DNA of 64,000 bases. It comes from Bradyrhizobium iriomotense. Its GTDB lineage: Bacteria; Pseudomonadota; Alphaproteobacteria; Rhizobiales; Xanthobacteraceae. Shown piece by piece: positions 9,243 through 17,919 of this stretch. Both the position numbers and the translations under genes were made by a program. Every line of letters begins with the position of its first letter. The first letter of the stretch is position 1. The notes beneath the pieces are model-generated. The model was not told the origin of the DNA. It did not search any database and saw only the letters and a program-made list of their open reading frames with translations. The stretch is taken from the NCBI RefSeq assembly GCF_018129405.1, contig NZ_JAFCLP010000009.1, forward strand, positions 186,001 to 250,000. Reading direction: 5' to 3'.

Positions 9243-10667
9243 ATGACTCCCAATCGACGGACACTCTTGCACGCGGGCGTCAGCGTCACGGCGACGCTGG
9301 CTTCGGCCACCTTTGCGGGACAATCGCCGGGTTCGCGCGACCCGCGACCACCCAAGTCTCTGCTTGCGGACGACGCGGAATCCCGCGCGGCTGCGGCGCA
9401 GGATTTCGGCCACATCATTCAGAGGCAGCCGCGGGCCGTCTGCAAGCCCGGGTCGAGCGCCGAGATCGCCGACATCCTGCGCTGGGCAAGGGAACAGGGG
9501 CTGAGCGTTGCTGCGCGCGGGCAGGGGCACGCCACCTACGGCCGGGCCATGGCCGAAGACGGCATCGTGATGGACCTCAGCGCACTCACTGCGATCCACC
9601 GGATCGAGCCTGATCGTGTCGTGGTCGATGCCGGCGCGACCTGGCACGCGGTGCTGGAGGCAACCCTGGCCAAAGGGCTCGCGCCACCGGTGCTGACCAA
9701 CTACCTCGGCCTGTCCATTGGCGGCACGCTTGCCGTCGGCGGAATTGGCGGCTCGTCGTCCCGGTACGGGCTCCAGACCGACCAGGTTCTGGAACTCGAT
9801 ATCGTCACCGGCGAAGGCGTGGAGCTGACCTGCTCGCCGACAGCGCATGCCGAACTGTTCAACGCCGTTCGCGCCGGGCTGGCGCAATGCGCGATCATCA
9901 CCCGAGCAACGCTTAGATTGATGCGCGCGCCCGAACGTGTCAGGCGTTACCTGCTGTCCTATCCCGATCTTGCTTCACTGACCGCGGATCAGCGGCGCGC
10001 GCTCGACGAGGCGCGCTTCGACCAGCTGCAGGGCGCTGTCGTGCCCGACGGCGCCGGCGGCTGGCGCTACCAACTGGAAGCGGGCGTCTTCTATGACAGC
10101 GGCACGGCTCCCGTCGACAAGGCTTTGCTCGCTGGGCTCTCCGACAAGCACGAGACTGTCTCCGACCTGACCTTTGGCGACGACGCCAACGCATTCGCCA
10201 AGCTCGAAAAGCTGCTGCGGTCGAACGGCCAATGGTTCAATCCGCATCCCTGGCTGCTGACTTATTTGCGCGGCAGCAACGCGCTCGAGATCGCGAGCGA
10301 GGTCATTGCCGGGTTGAACAGCGATGATCTCGGCCCGTTCGGGCGGCTCACTTACTATCCGATGTTCACGGACGGCTGCCGCACGCCCCTGCTTCGGCTG
10401 GCCGACGAACGCGTCGTGTTTCCGTTCAATCTCATCCGCATCCCATCCTCCGCGGACACGGAGAATGCCGACCGGCTGGTCGCCCGCAATCGCGCGCTGT
10501 ACGATCGCATTCGCAGCGCCGGCGGCGTGCTGTACCCGGTGAGTGCGCTCGCCATGTCGTCACAGGATTGGGCGGATCATTTCGGCCTGAGATGGCCGCT
10601 GCTGCGCGAAGCCAGACGCCGTCACGATCCGGCCGGCATCCTCACACCTGGGTACGATCTATTCTAG
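9243..10667 (+). CDS. Tat-exported FAD-dependent oxidase/dehydrogenase related to cytokinin dehydrogenase
   Basis: The 474-residue protein begins with a twin-arginine signal (NRRTLLHAGVSVTATLA, cleavage near residue 26) and then has an FAD-binding PCMH/BBE-type domain. RGQGHATYGRA contains His96, the position that covalently binds FAD in cytokinin dehydrogenases. The segments LDIVTGEGVELTCS, LAQCAIITRATLRL, PHPWL and the C-terminal DPAGILTPGYDLF follow the cytokinin dehydrogenase pattern closely. At the position of the plant enzymes' catalytic aspartate (WTDYL) this protein has LTNYL, with Asn153. It could oxidise a cytokinin or another amine or alcohol in the periplasm. The preceding LysR gene may regulate it. 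Its stop lies one base from the convergent flavin reductase stop. Confidence 0.72.
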   Translation: MTPNRRTLLHAGVSVTATLASATFAGQSPGSRDPRPPKSLLADDAESRAAAAQDFGHIIQRQPRAVCKPGSSAEIADILRWAREQGLSVAARGQGHATYGRAMAEDGIVMDLSALTAIHRIEPDRVVVDAGATWHAVLEATLAKGLAPPVLTNYLGLSIGGTLAVGGIGGSSSRYGLQTDQVLELDIVTGEGVELTCSPTAHAELFNAVRAGLAQCAIITRATLRLMRAPERVRRYLLSYPDLASLTADQRRALDEARFDQLQGAVVPDGAGGWRYQLEAGVFYDSGTAPVDKALLAGLSDKHETVSDLTFGDDANAFAKLEKLLRSNGQWFNPHPWLLTYLRGSNALEIASEVIAGLNSDDLGPFGRLTYYPMFTDGCRTPLLRLADERVVFPFNLIRIPSSADTENADRLVARNRALYDRIRSAGGVLYPVSALAMSSQDWADHFGLRWPLLREARRRHDPAGILTPGYDLF

Positions 10668-10668
10668 A

Positions 10669-11223
10669 TCAGGAAAAATCCGTCCAGCTCAGATGCCGTG
10701 CATCGAGGTCGCCGAGCGCGACGGTCTCGCGCATCTCCTGCGGCGTGTGAAAATGGCCGCGCAGATAGACGAGCGGCTTGGCCGCATCCGCATGCGAGAC
10801 GCCGCGAACCTCGCCGACGAAGATCGAATGCGTCTTGGTCTCGAACTCCTGCGCCAGCACGCAGTCGAATGCCGCTACCGCATCTGTCAGCACCGGTGCG
10901 CCGGTCACGCCGCGCGTCCATTGCCCGAATGCAAAGCGATCGTCGCCGTTGACGCCCTTCTGGCCGCTGAAGGTGAGCGCCAGCATCGCGTGATCCTCGT
11001 GCAGGAAGTTGATCGCGAAGGCGCCTTCCTCGCGGATGCGCGCATGGGCGCTGGCATTGCGGTTGACGCAGACGATCAGCGAGGGCGGTGAGTCCGACAG
11101 CGAGCAGGCCGACGTCACCGTCAGTCCCGTGCGCTTGCCATGCTCGGCGCCGACCGTGACCAGCGCCACGGCGCCGGCGCATTGGCGCATGGCCTGCTTG
11201 AAATCCTTGGCGTCCACCGTCAC
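10669..11223 (-). CDS. Flavin reductase family protein (reductase component of a two-component monooxygenase)
   Basis: The 184-residue protein matches the HpaC/DszD-type flavin reductase fold: an N-terminal FKQAMRQCAGAVALVTV strand-helix, GLTVTSACSLSDSPPSLIVCVN at the flavin site, and a C-terminal GxFHTPQ segment. Such enzymes reduce FMN or FAD with NAD(P)H and pass the free reduced flavin to a partner oxygenase. The partner is almost certainly the luciferase-like gene 57 bases upstream on the same strand. The gene converges on the oxidase at 9243-10667 with one base between the stops and no room for a separate terminator. Confidence 0.85.
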   Translation of the reverse strand: MTVDAKDFKQAMRQCAGAVALVTVGAEHGKRTGLTVTSACSLSDSPPSLIVCVNRNASAHARIREEGAFAINFLHEDHAMLALTFSGQKGVNGDDRFAFGQWTRGVTGAPVLTDAVAAFDCVLAQEFETKTHSIFVGEVRGVSHADAAKPLVYLRGHFHTPQEMRETVALGDLDARHLSWTDFS

Positions 11224-11280
11224 GCGGAGACCTCCGAAATGAATGCGGGTGCGGCACGATCGCGCCGCACCCGTATCGGG

Positions 11281-12378
11281 TCAAGCTGCCTTCTTCGCGG
11301 AGCCGAGATGCGCCAGGCGCGGCATCACCTCGTTCTTCAGCAGCGAGAGCGAGTGATGCCAGGCCTCGGCCTTGTGCTTGTAGTCGAAGCCGAACACCAG
11401 CAGCACGCCGAAGCCGCCGACCTCGTCGTAGATCTTCTCGATCTTCTCGGCGACCGTCGCGGGCGAGCCGACGATCCAGTTCCGCTTGGCGCAATATTCG
11501 ACCGTGACGTCGCTGTCGGGCACATCAGGGGCGTGCTTCAGATAATCCTTGAAGCCGAAATGGCCGAGCAGCGGCAGGAAGTACTCGTGCATCATCCGGC
11601 CCATCATGTCGCCGGTCGAGAGCTTCCAGGCCTCCTCGTCCGTGTCGGCGACGAACACCTCGCGCACCAGCCGCCAGTCCTGCCGGTTCGGCTTGCGTCC
11701 GGTCTTGGCCGCGCCAATCTCGACCGAGTCCCAATGGCTGCCGACATAGGCCGGATTGAGGTTGAGGCTCATCGGGATGAAGCCGCGCTCGCCGGCGAGC
11801 TTCAAGGTGTCCGAGTTCTTCGAGAGGCCCGCAACCCCAATCGGCGGATGCGGCGCCTGCAGCGGCTTGATGTGGGGCTTGAGGAAATCGAACATCGTGT
11901 CCGGCTTGGTCACCGTCCAGAATTTTCCCTTGTAGGTGAAGGGCGCGGGATCGGACCACAGCTTCAGGATGATCTCCAGCGCCTCGCGTGTCATGTCGCG
12001 GTTCTGCCCGCTCATGCCGTCGACGTTGAACATCGCCCAGTCGCTCGGCAAGCCGCTAGCCGCCACGCCGAAATTGAGCCGGCCCTCGGACATGTGGTCG
12101 AGCATCGCGACGCGGTTGGCGAGCTCGGCCGGGTGGTGATAGGGCAAGAGGAAACCGCCGGGCCCGATGCGCAGGCGCTTGGTCTGCATCAAGGCCTGCG
12201 CGATCAGGAGGTCCGGGGTGGGATTGGGTTCCCAGGGGGCGGTGTGGTGCTCGCCGACCCAGGCCTCCTGATAGCCGAGCTCGTCGAGCCAGCGCATGAC
12301 CTGCAGGTCCCAGTCGTTTCCTTCCTTCAGGCCGCACTCCGGCGGATGTGAAGGCATCGTGAAATAGCCGATCTCCAT
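11281..12378 (-). CDS. LLM-class flavin-dependent monooxygenase (bacterial luciferase-like)
   Basis: The 365-residue protein is a luciferase-like TIM-barrel oxygenase. It starts MEIGYFTMPSHPP, contains EHHTAPWEPNP near residue 40, RIGPGGFLLPYHHP near 75 and GRLNFGVAASGLPSDW near 110, all typical of the alpha-luciferase family. It would use reduced flavin and oxygen to hydroxylate or cleave a substrate. The ATG at 12378 is chosen over an in-frame GTG at 12393 because AAGAGGA lies seven bases before it. It forms an operon with the flavin reductase. Luciferase-like oxygenases of this size often degrade alkanes, ethers or aminocarboxylates; the substrate here is unknown. Confidence 0.88.
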   Translation of the reverse strand: MEIGYFTMPSHPPECGLKEGNDWDLQVMRWLDELGYQEAWVGEHHTAPWEPNPTPDLLIAQALMQTKRLRIGPGGFLLPYHHPAELANRVAMLDHMSEGRLNFGVAASGLPSDWAMFNVDGMSGQNRDMTREALEIILKLWSDPAPFTYKGKFWTVTKPDTMFDFLKPHIKPLQAPHPPIGVAGLSKNSDTLKLAGERGFIPMSLNLNPAYVGSHWDSVEIGAAKTGRKPNRQDWRLVREVFVADTDEEAWKLSTGDMMGRMMHEYFLPLLGHFGFKDYLKHAPDVPDSDVTVEYCAKRNWIVGSPATVAEKIEKIYDEVGGFGVLLVFGFDYKHKAEAWHHSLSLLKNEVMPRLAHLGSAKKAA

Positions 12379-12540
12379 GGGTTTCCTCTTCACAGTTGAC
12401 GCGTCTTGCTGCGCGGTTCACGGATGTGAGTGAAGACGCTTCAGCAAGCGGTGTGCCAGCGCGCATCGCACCTCAGACCTGCGAGAAAGGGCTGGTTTGG
12501 CGCGGCAATAGCCGATATCCCGGGGCAGATTTGCTGGTCA

Positions 12541-12562
12541 CCGTCTCATTGTCGCGAGACGG
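12541..12562. promoter_or_regulatory. Dyad upstream of dgoK
   Basis: CCGTCTC (12541-12547) is mirrored by GAGACGG (12556-12562) across eight bases, ending 26 bases before the dgoK start codon. It could be an operator for a sugar-acid repressor or a leader hairpin. It sits in the 210-base divergent gap between the monooxygenase and dgoK. Confidence 0.3.
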
Positions 12563-12588
12563 CGTCTTGCCGGTGAGACGAGGATACG

Positions 12589-13503
12589 ATGACTGAACCT
12601 GCCTATGTCGCGGTGGACTGGGGCACCAGCAGCTTTCGCCTGTGGCTGGTCGATCGCGCCGGCCAGGTGCTGGCGGAGCGCCGCAGCGGCGAGGGCATGC
12701 TGGCCGCGGCCAAGGCCGGCTTCGCCGCCGTGCTGCAATCGCATCTTGCCGCGGTCGAGGCGCCCGCGCATCTGCCCGTGCTCGTTTGCGGCATGGCGGG
12801 TGCCAGGAACGGCTGGGTCGAGGCCGGCTATGTCGACACGCCGGCGCCGCTCGCCGCCATCCTGAAGCAGGCCGCGCCTGTCCCGGGCGAGGCGCGCGAC
12901 ATCCGCATCCTGCCCGGCATCGCCCAGCGCGACGCGAGCGCGCCGGATGTGATGCGCGGCGAGGAGACGCAATTGCTTGGCGCGCTCGGCCTGGATGCGG
13001 CCGGCGAAGCGCTGGTCTGCATGCCCGGCACGCATTCGAAATGGGTGCGGGTGAACGACGGCACGGTCGTGCGGTTTTCCACCTTCATGACCGGCGAGCT
13101 CTTCAGCGTTGTCTCGCGCGAGACGATCCTGTCGCTTGCGGTTGCCGGCGCTGACGACGCCGAGGACGTTGCGAGCTTCAAGGCGGCGGTGAAAGCTGCG
13201 TTCGAAGCACCGGCCTTCGCGGCCAATCTCCTGTTCGGCGCGCGGGCGCGGCAGCTGCTGTTTGGCGGCACGCCCGCCGCTGCACGCGAGACGCTGTCGG
13301 GGACATTGATCGGCGCTGAACTCGCGGCTGGTCTCTCCGGCGCGTTGCCGGCAGCGGGTGTCGCGCTGATTGCGTCGGGTCGGCTCGCGACGTTGTACCG
13401 GCACGCCTTCGATGCCTTGTCGGTCACGGCGCAGCCGATCGATGCGGATGAAGCGGTCCGCCGCGGCCTGTCGATGGCGGCTGCGGCAATCTGGACGAAA
13501 TAG
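12589..13503 (+). CDS. dgoK: 2-dehydro-3-deoxygalactonokinase
   Basis: The 304-residue kinase phosphorylates 2-keto-3-deoxygalactonate in galactonate (De Ley-Doudoroff) catabolism. The N-terminal AVDWGTSSFRLWLVD is the DgoK phosphate-binding loop, and MPGTHSKWV followed by FMTGELF is the diagnostic central motif. The start follows ACGAGGATACG. It is followed 13 bases later by the aldolase that uses its product, so the two form an operon. The earlier steps, galactonate dehydratase and a transporter, are not in the window. Confidence 0.92.
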   Translation: MTEPAYVAVDWGTSSFRLWLVDRAGQVLAERRSGEGMLAAAKAGFAAVLQSHLAAVEAPAHLPVLVCGMAGARNGWVEAGYVDTPAPLAAILKQAAPVPGEARDIRILPGIAQRDASAPDVMRGEETQLLGALGLDAAGEALVCMPGTHSKWVRVNDGTVVRFSTFMTGELFSVVSRETILSLAVAGADDAEDVASFKAAVKAAFEAPAFAANLLFGARARQLLFGGTPAAARETLSGTLIGAELAAGLSGALPAAGVALIASGRLATLYRHAFDALSVTAQPIDADEAVRRGLSMAAAAIWTK

Positions 13504-13516
13504 AAGGACTTTTGAG

Positions 13517-14149
13517 ATGAGCGTTGCCTTTCCGCCGATGAAGCGTCCGCTGGTCGCGATCCTCCGCGGCGTCAAGCCCGAGGAGGCCGAGGCCATCGTC
13601 GGCGTGCTGATCGAGGCCGGCATGACCGCGATCGAGATTCCCCTGAACTCGCCCGATCCGTTCCGCTCCATCGCCACCGCCGTGAAGCTCGCGCCCGCTG
13701 GCGTGTTGATCGGCGCCGGCACGGTGCTGACCGCCGCAGACGTCGATCGCCTCAACGACGCCGGCGGCAGGCTGATGGTCTCGCCCAATGTCGACACCGA
13801 GGTGCTGGCGCGTGCGCATCAGCACGGCATGGTGACGTTGCCGGGCGTGTTCTCGCCGACCGAGGCGCTGCTCGCGGCGCGTTCCGGCGCGTCGGGCCTG
13901 AAATTCTTTCCGGCGAGCGTGCTCGGCGCGTCCGGCATCGCCGCGATCCGCGCCGTGCTGCCGGCCGGCGTGATGATTGCCGCCGTCGGCGGCGTCTCCG
14001 ACCAGAATTTTGCCGAGTACATCAAGGGTGGTGTGACGGCGTTCGGACTCGGCTCCAGCCTCTACAAGCCCGGCATGAGTGCAGCCGATGTCGCAGCGCG
14101 CGCAAAGGCGACGGTCACGGCCTACGATCGGGCGATTGCGAAAGACTAG
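13517..14149 (+). CDS. dgoA: 2-dehydro-3-deoxy-6-phosphogalactonate aldolase
   Basis: The 210-residue class I aldolase splits 2-keto-3-deoxy-6-phosphogalactonate into pyruvate and glyceraldehyde 3-phosphate. Glu40 in TAIEIPLNSP and the Schiff-base Lys129 in GLKFFPAS are the catalytic residues; each is offset by three from the positions I recall in the E. coli enzyme (Glu37, Lys126). The open frame extends upstream into dgoK, but ATG 13517 after AGAAGGACTTTTGAG gives the normal N-terminus. Its pyruvate could feed the quinone-linked pyruvate dehydrogenase encoded next on the same strand. Confidence 0.92.
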   Translation: MSVAFPPMKRPLVAILRGVKPEEAEAIVGVLIEAGMTAIEIPLNSPDPFRSIATAVKLAPAGVLIGAGTVLTAADVDRLNDAGGRLMVSPNVDTEVLARAHQHGMVTLPGVFSPTEALLAARSGASGLKFFPASVLGASGIAAIRAVLPAGVMIAAVGGVSDQNFAEYIKGGVTAFGLGSSLYKPGMSAADVAARAKATVTAYDRAIAKD

Positions 14150-14257
14150 CCGGCAATAAACTAGCCGTGATCCTCTCATCGCTTATTGTGCCGCATTGTG
14201 TCGCGATGCTGATGCTTTGGCATCGTACACATGCGACCGGCGCAGCAGGAGACCGAC

Positions 14258-15994
14258 ATGGCGATCAACAACGTGGCCGATCTGTTCGTGGCAACGCTCG
14301 AACAGGCCGGCGTCAAGCGGATCTACGGCATCGTCGGCGACAGCCTGAACGCCCTGACCGAGGCGCTACGCCGCCGCGGCACCATCGAATGGATCCATGT
14401 CCGCCACGAGGAGGTCGCAGCCTTCGCGGCCGCCGGTGAAGCCGAGATGACGGGAAGCCTCGCGGTGTGCGCGGGGTCCTGCGGTCCCGGCAATCTGCAT
14501 CTGATCAACGGCCTGTTCGATGCGCATCGCAGCCGCGTTCCCGTGCTGGCGATCGCGGCGCAAATTCCGACTGCCGAGATCGGCGGCGGCTATTTCCAGG
14601 AAACCCACCCGCAGAACCTGTTTCGCGAATGCAGCCATTATTGCGAACTGGTGTCGGATTCGAGTCAGCTGCCTTACGTGCTGGAGAACGCCATCCGCGC
14701 CGCGGTGGGCCTGCGCGGCGTCGCCGTCGTTGCCATGCCCGGCGATGTCGCATTCCGTTCGCCGCCCAAGCGCGCTCTCTCGACGTCGAGAGGCCTCGCT
14801 TTGTCGGCACCGAAGGTGGTGCCGCAGGCTGATGAGCTCAAGGCGCTGGCCGATCTTCTGAACGGCGCCGAGCGTATCACCCTGTTCTGCGGCCGCGGCT
14901 GCGCCGGTGCGCATGCGCCGTTGATGCAACTGGCCGAAGCGCTGAAGAGCCCGATCGTGCATGCGCTCGGCGGCAAGGAGCATGTCGAATACGATAACCC
15001 CTACGACGTCGGCATGACCGGCTTCATCGGCTTCTCCTCGGGCTACGCCGCGATGCATGCCTGCGACGCCCTGGTGATGCTCGGCACCGATTTTCCCTAC
15101 AAGCAGTTCTTCCCGACCGATGCGAAGGTCGCGCAGGTCGACATCCGCCCGGAAAATCTCGGCCGCCGCTGCAAGATCGATCTCGGCCTCGTCGGCGACG
15201 TCAAGCTGACCATCGAGGCGCTGCTGCCGCTGCTGAAAGCGAAGACCCAGCGCAAGCATCTCGACGATGCAGTTACGCATTACAAGAAAGCGCGCGAAGG
15301 TCTGGACTCACTGGCCAAGGGCACGCCGGGCAGCAAGCCGATCCATCCGCAATATCTTGCAAAAGTCATCAGCGACCACGCGTCGGAAGATGCCGTGTTC
15401 ACCGCCGATGTCGGCACGCCGACGGTGTGGGCCGCGCGCTATCTCGACATGAACGGCCGGCGCCGGCTGATCGGCTCCTTCGTGCACGGCTCGATGGCCA
15501 ATGCCATGCCGCAGGCGATCGGCGCGCAGGCCGCACAACCGGGGCGTCAGGTGATCTCGCTGTCGGGCGATGGCGGCTTCACCATGTTGATGGGCGACCT
15601 CATCACGCTGACGCAGATGAAGCTGCCGGTGAAGGTGGTCGTCTTCAACAATGGCGTGCTCGGCTTCGTCGCGCTGGAGATGAAGGCCGCCGGCTTCGTC
15701 GACACCAATGTCGATCTGGAGAACCCGGACTTCGCGGCGATGGCCCGCGCGATGGGCATCTTTGCGAGGCGCGTCGAAGATCCCGGCGAGCTTCCGGGCG
15801 CGATGAAGGAGATGCTGACGCACAACGGACCGGCACTGCTCGACGTCGTCACCGCCAAGCAGGAGCTGTCGATGCCGCCGACCATCACGCCCGAGCAGAT
15901 CAAGGGCTTCAGCCTCTGGGTCCTGCGCGCCGTGATGAACGGCCGCGGCGACGAGGTGCTCGACCTCGCGAAAACGAATTTGTTGCCGCGCTAG
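14258..15994 (+). CDS. poxB: Thiamine-diphosphate pyruvate dehydrogenase (quinone) / pyruvate oxidase
   Basis: The 578-residue flavoprotein resembles E. coli PoxB in length and at both ends. The N-terminus is [27 protein letters not shown], split here as [15 protein letters not shown] near residue 20. Glu58 in VRHEEVAAF activates the cofactor, SGDGGFTML is the ThDP/Mg site, and the C-terminus [18 protein letters not shown] matches the PoxB tail that binds membrane and quinone. It oxidatively decarboxylates pyruvate to acetate and CO2, reducing ubiquinone. ATG 14258 after CAGGAGA is preferred to an in-frame ATG at 14231. It follows dgoKA by 108 bases and may be separately transcribed. The stop overlaps the convergent gene by four bases. 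Confidence 0.88.
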   Translation: MAINNVADLFVATLEQAGVKRIYGIVGDSLNALTEALRRRGTIEWIHVRHEEVAAFAAAGEAEMTGSLAVCAGSCGPGNLHLINGLFDAHRSRVPVLAIAAQIPTAEIGGGYFQETHPQNLFRECSHYCELVSDSSQLPYVLENAIRAAVGLRGVAVVAMPGDVAFRSPPKRALSTSRGLALSAPKVVPQADELKALADLLNGAERITLFCGRGCAGAHAPLMQLAEALKSPIVHALGGKEHVEYDNPYDVGMTGFIGFSSGYAAMHACDALVMLGTDFPYKQFFPTDAKVAQVDIRPENLGRRCKIDLGLVGDVKLTIEALLPLLKAKTQRKHLDDAVTHYKKAREGLDSLAKGTPGSKPIHPQYLAKVISDHASEDAVFTADVGTPTVWAARYLDMNGRRRLIGSFVHGSMANAMPQAIGAQAAQPGRQVISLSGDGGFTMLMGDLITLTQMKLPVKVVVFNNGVLGFVALEMKAAGFVDTNVDLENPDFAAMARAMGIFARRVEDPGELPGAMKEMLTHNGPALLDVVTAKQELSMPPTITPEQIKGFSLWVLRAVMNGRGDEVLDLAKTNLLPR

Positions 15995-16356
15995 CCCCGC
16001 TTCGCCGACGGCACCGGCAGCCGTTCGTGGCGGCGCTGGAAGCGCTGCCAGTGCAGCACGATGCCGATCAGCAGGGCCGGGACGAAGCCGAGCGCGATCA
16101 GGAAATGCGGCAGCTCCTTCGGCGAGATGAAGGCGATGGCGATGTCCGAGATCAGCCAGAGCGCGGCGAAGATCACCGCGAAATCCGTGCGCGGGCAGCG
16201 CAGATAATAGAAGATCGCGGTGATGACGATGGCGGGCCCGATCGCGATGGCGATCATGACCGCCGTCAGCTCCTTCGGCGTCAGCGCGTCGAGCACCATC
16301 GAGGCGAGCAGCCAGATCGCAGCGAACATGGCGACGATGTCGAGCGGATGCCGCAA
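15991..16356 (-). CDS. Small four-helix membrane protein with a perfect-register internal duplication
   Basis: The 121-residue protein has four predicted transmembrane helices and no family I can name. Residues 6-53 and 58-105 align without a gap at an offset of exactly 52: FAAIWLL with FAALWLI, TPKEL with SPKEL, GPAIV with VPALL, and a closing Arg (53 and 105). Each half is two helices joined by a short (S/T)PKEL loop. The charged C-terminus ([10 protein letters not shown]) should be cytoplasmic. The gene is convergent with poxB, sharing four bases at the stops. Confidence 0.75.
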   Translation of the reverse strand: MRHPLDIVAMFAAIWLLASMVLDALTPKELTAVMIAIAIGPAIVITAIFYYLRCPRTDFAVIFAALWLISDIAIAFISPKELPHFLIALGFVPALLIGIVLHWQRFQRRHERLPVPSAKRG

Positions 16357-16424
16357 CCCAATACCTCTCGCAGGAACCGCGCTATCGTTGTGGCCCGGTC
16401 CCCCTCCGTCAAGGGAAAATACGT

Positions 16425-17333
16425 CTATTCCTCGTCACTTCCGGGCGTCGGCCGCAGCATGAAATGGCCGAAGGCGGTGGCGATCGGCTTGTCCGCATCG
16501 TCCTGCCAGGCACGCGCCTCGAAGGCGACGATGCGGCGGCCCTGTTTCACGATCGAGACGTTGGCATAGGTATCGAGCGCGCGGCCGGAGCGCAGGTAGT
16601 TGACAGTGAGTCCGATCGGCTTGGGCGGCGCGGCGGCGCCGAGCTCGCGCGCCACCCCGATGATGGCCGTGGTCTCGAGGAAGGCGCCGGTCATGCCGCC
16701 ATGGATCGCGGGCAGGATCGGATTGCCGATGATCTTTGGCGAGAACGGCATGGTCAGCGTGCCGTCGTCGTTGACGCGGATGCCGAGGGCGCGCGCGAAC
16801 GGGCTGCGCGCGAACGGGCCATCCGGATCCTCCGGTGCCTCCAGCGTCGGGATGTTGCGCGCATCCATCCGGCGGTCGGCGAGCATGTTGGTGCGGTTGG
16901 CGCCGATCATGAAGCAGGCGGTCGCGGTCGCGACCGGATCGTCCTCGGACTCCTGATAGGCAGTGGAGCGCACGAAGGCGATCGAGCGCGTGGTGCGGTA
17001 GCAGACCGAATGCGCCTTGATGTCGAGGCCGGGCGTCGCCGGCTTCTGATAGTCGATGCGCAGATCGAGGGTTGCGATCGCGCGCGTGCCGTCGAGCGCA
17101 AGTTGCACCGCCATGCCGCAGCTCTCGTCCAGCATCGCGGTGACGACGCCGCCATGCAGAACGCCGGTCTCGGTGTCGCCGACGAAGACGGGACGGTAGG
17201 GCAGGCTGGACCAGGCCTCAGCTGGCGCGAAACGGTCGAGCTGGAGCCCGCTGATATGGCCGTAGTCGGAGCGGCGGCCTTTGATGGCCTCGGCGAGTTC
17301 CTCGAACGGGAGCGTGACAGGTGCAGTGGACAT
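16425..17333 (-). CDS. Double-hotdog PaaI-type acyl-CoA thioesterase
   Basis: The 302-residue protein is two hotdog domains in one chain. The first carries VLHGGVVTAMLDE (His60-Gly-Gly, Asp69) and the second AIHGGMTGAFLE (His211-Gly-Gly, Glu220). These HGG signatures, each with an acidic residue on the central helix, are those of PaaI-family thioesterases, which hydrolyse aryl- or acyl-CoA esters. A single chain with two domains would act as a pseudo-tetramer half. The gene is monocistronic here, on the minus strand. The substrate is not predictable. Confidence 0.85.
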   Translation of the reverse strand: MSTAPVTLPFEELAEAIKGRRSDYGHISGLQLDRFAPAEAWSSLPYRPVFVGDTETGVLHGGVVTAMLDESCGMAVQLALDGTRAIATLDLRIDYQKPATPGLDIKAHSVCYRTTRSIAFVRSTAYQESEDDPVATATACFMIGANRTNMLADRRMDARNIPTLEAPEDPDGPFARSPFARALGIRVNDDGTLTMPFSPKIIGNPILPAIHGGMTGAFLETTAIIGVARELGAAAPPKPIGLTVNYLRSGRALDTYANVSIVKQGRRIVAFEARAWQDDADKPIATAFGHFMLRPTPGSDEE

Positions 17334-17484
17334 GGCGCTGTTCTAGACCAGTGCCGGGCGCCGCGCAAAACCTGAGAATGCGCTTCGCCCGGGACGCCTG
17401 CCGGGGCCGGTTTGGCCTCGACAGGGCGGGTCAAAGCAACGATGGTGGGCGCTTCGTTCGTCCAATGCCCGCAAGGAGCGCCCC

Positions 17485-17802
17485 ATGACCGACCCCGAGA
17501 CACCCGGCACCACCCAGGGGCCCGTCACCATTTCGACCTCGAGCTCGGAGCGGGCGCCGATCATCTATTTCGATGGCGCATCCTGCTTCGGCCATCACAA
17601 CGGCGCGATCCAGATCGAGCTCGCCGCGAACCTTTTGATGCCGGTCGGCGCTGCCGTCAGGGTCGACGTGGTCCAGACCGCGCACTTACGCTGCAGCGTC
17701 GCCGCGGCGCTGGCATTGCGCGAAGCGCTCGACAAGGCGCTCGCGATGTACAAGCAGGGCCAGCAGCAGCCGGCGGAGGAGATTCCGGCGGTGAAGAACT
17801 GA
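17485..17802 (+). CDS. Conserved small protein of unknown function
   Basis: The 105-residue protein has a good ribosome site (GCAAGGAGCGCCCC) before its ATG. It has a disordered Ser/Thr-rich start, then APIIYFDGASCFGHHNG, a central beta-rich stretch (IQIELAANLLMP, VRVDVVQTAHLRC) and a C-terminal helix (AALALREALDKALAMYK) with a Gln/Glu-rich tail. It has no signal peptide or membrane helix. The pattern of strands and a helix is reminiscent of small DUF3467-type proteins, but I would not assign it. A perfect 8-bp stem follows at 17817-17840. Confidence 0.7.
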   Translation: MTDPETPGTTQGPVTISTSSSERAPIIYFDGASCFGHHNGAIQIELAANLLMPVGAAVRVDVVQTAHLRCSVAAALALREALDKALAMYKQGQQQPAEEIPAVKN

Positions 17803-17816
17803 GATCGACATTTTGG

Positions 17817-17902
17817 AGGTCTCGCCACGAAACGAGACCTCATCCTGAGGGCCCGCCAACGGCGGGCGTCTCGAAGGATGGCCGCAAGCGCGCGGCCCTC
17901 CG
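17817..17902. repeat. Intergenic multi-hairpin repeat, family F
   Basis: Three hairpins are packed together: AGGTCTCG/CGAGACCT (17817-17824 with 17833-17840), GCCCGCC/GGCGGGC (17851-17857 with 17861-17867), and a looser one around GCCGCAAGCGCGCGGC. The phrase CCTCATCCTGAGGGCCCGCC is a common dispersed sequence in Bradyrhizobium genomes. It lies between two convergent genes and could end both transcripts. Confidence 0.6.
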
Positions 17903-17919
17903 AAGCGAATAGCTTCGCC

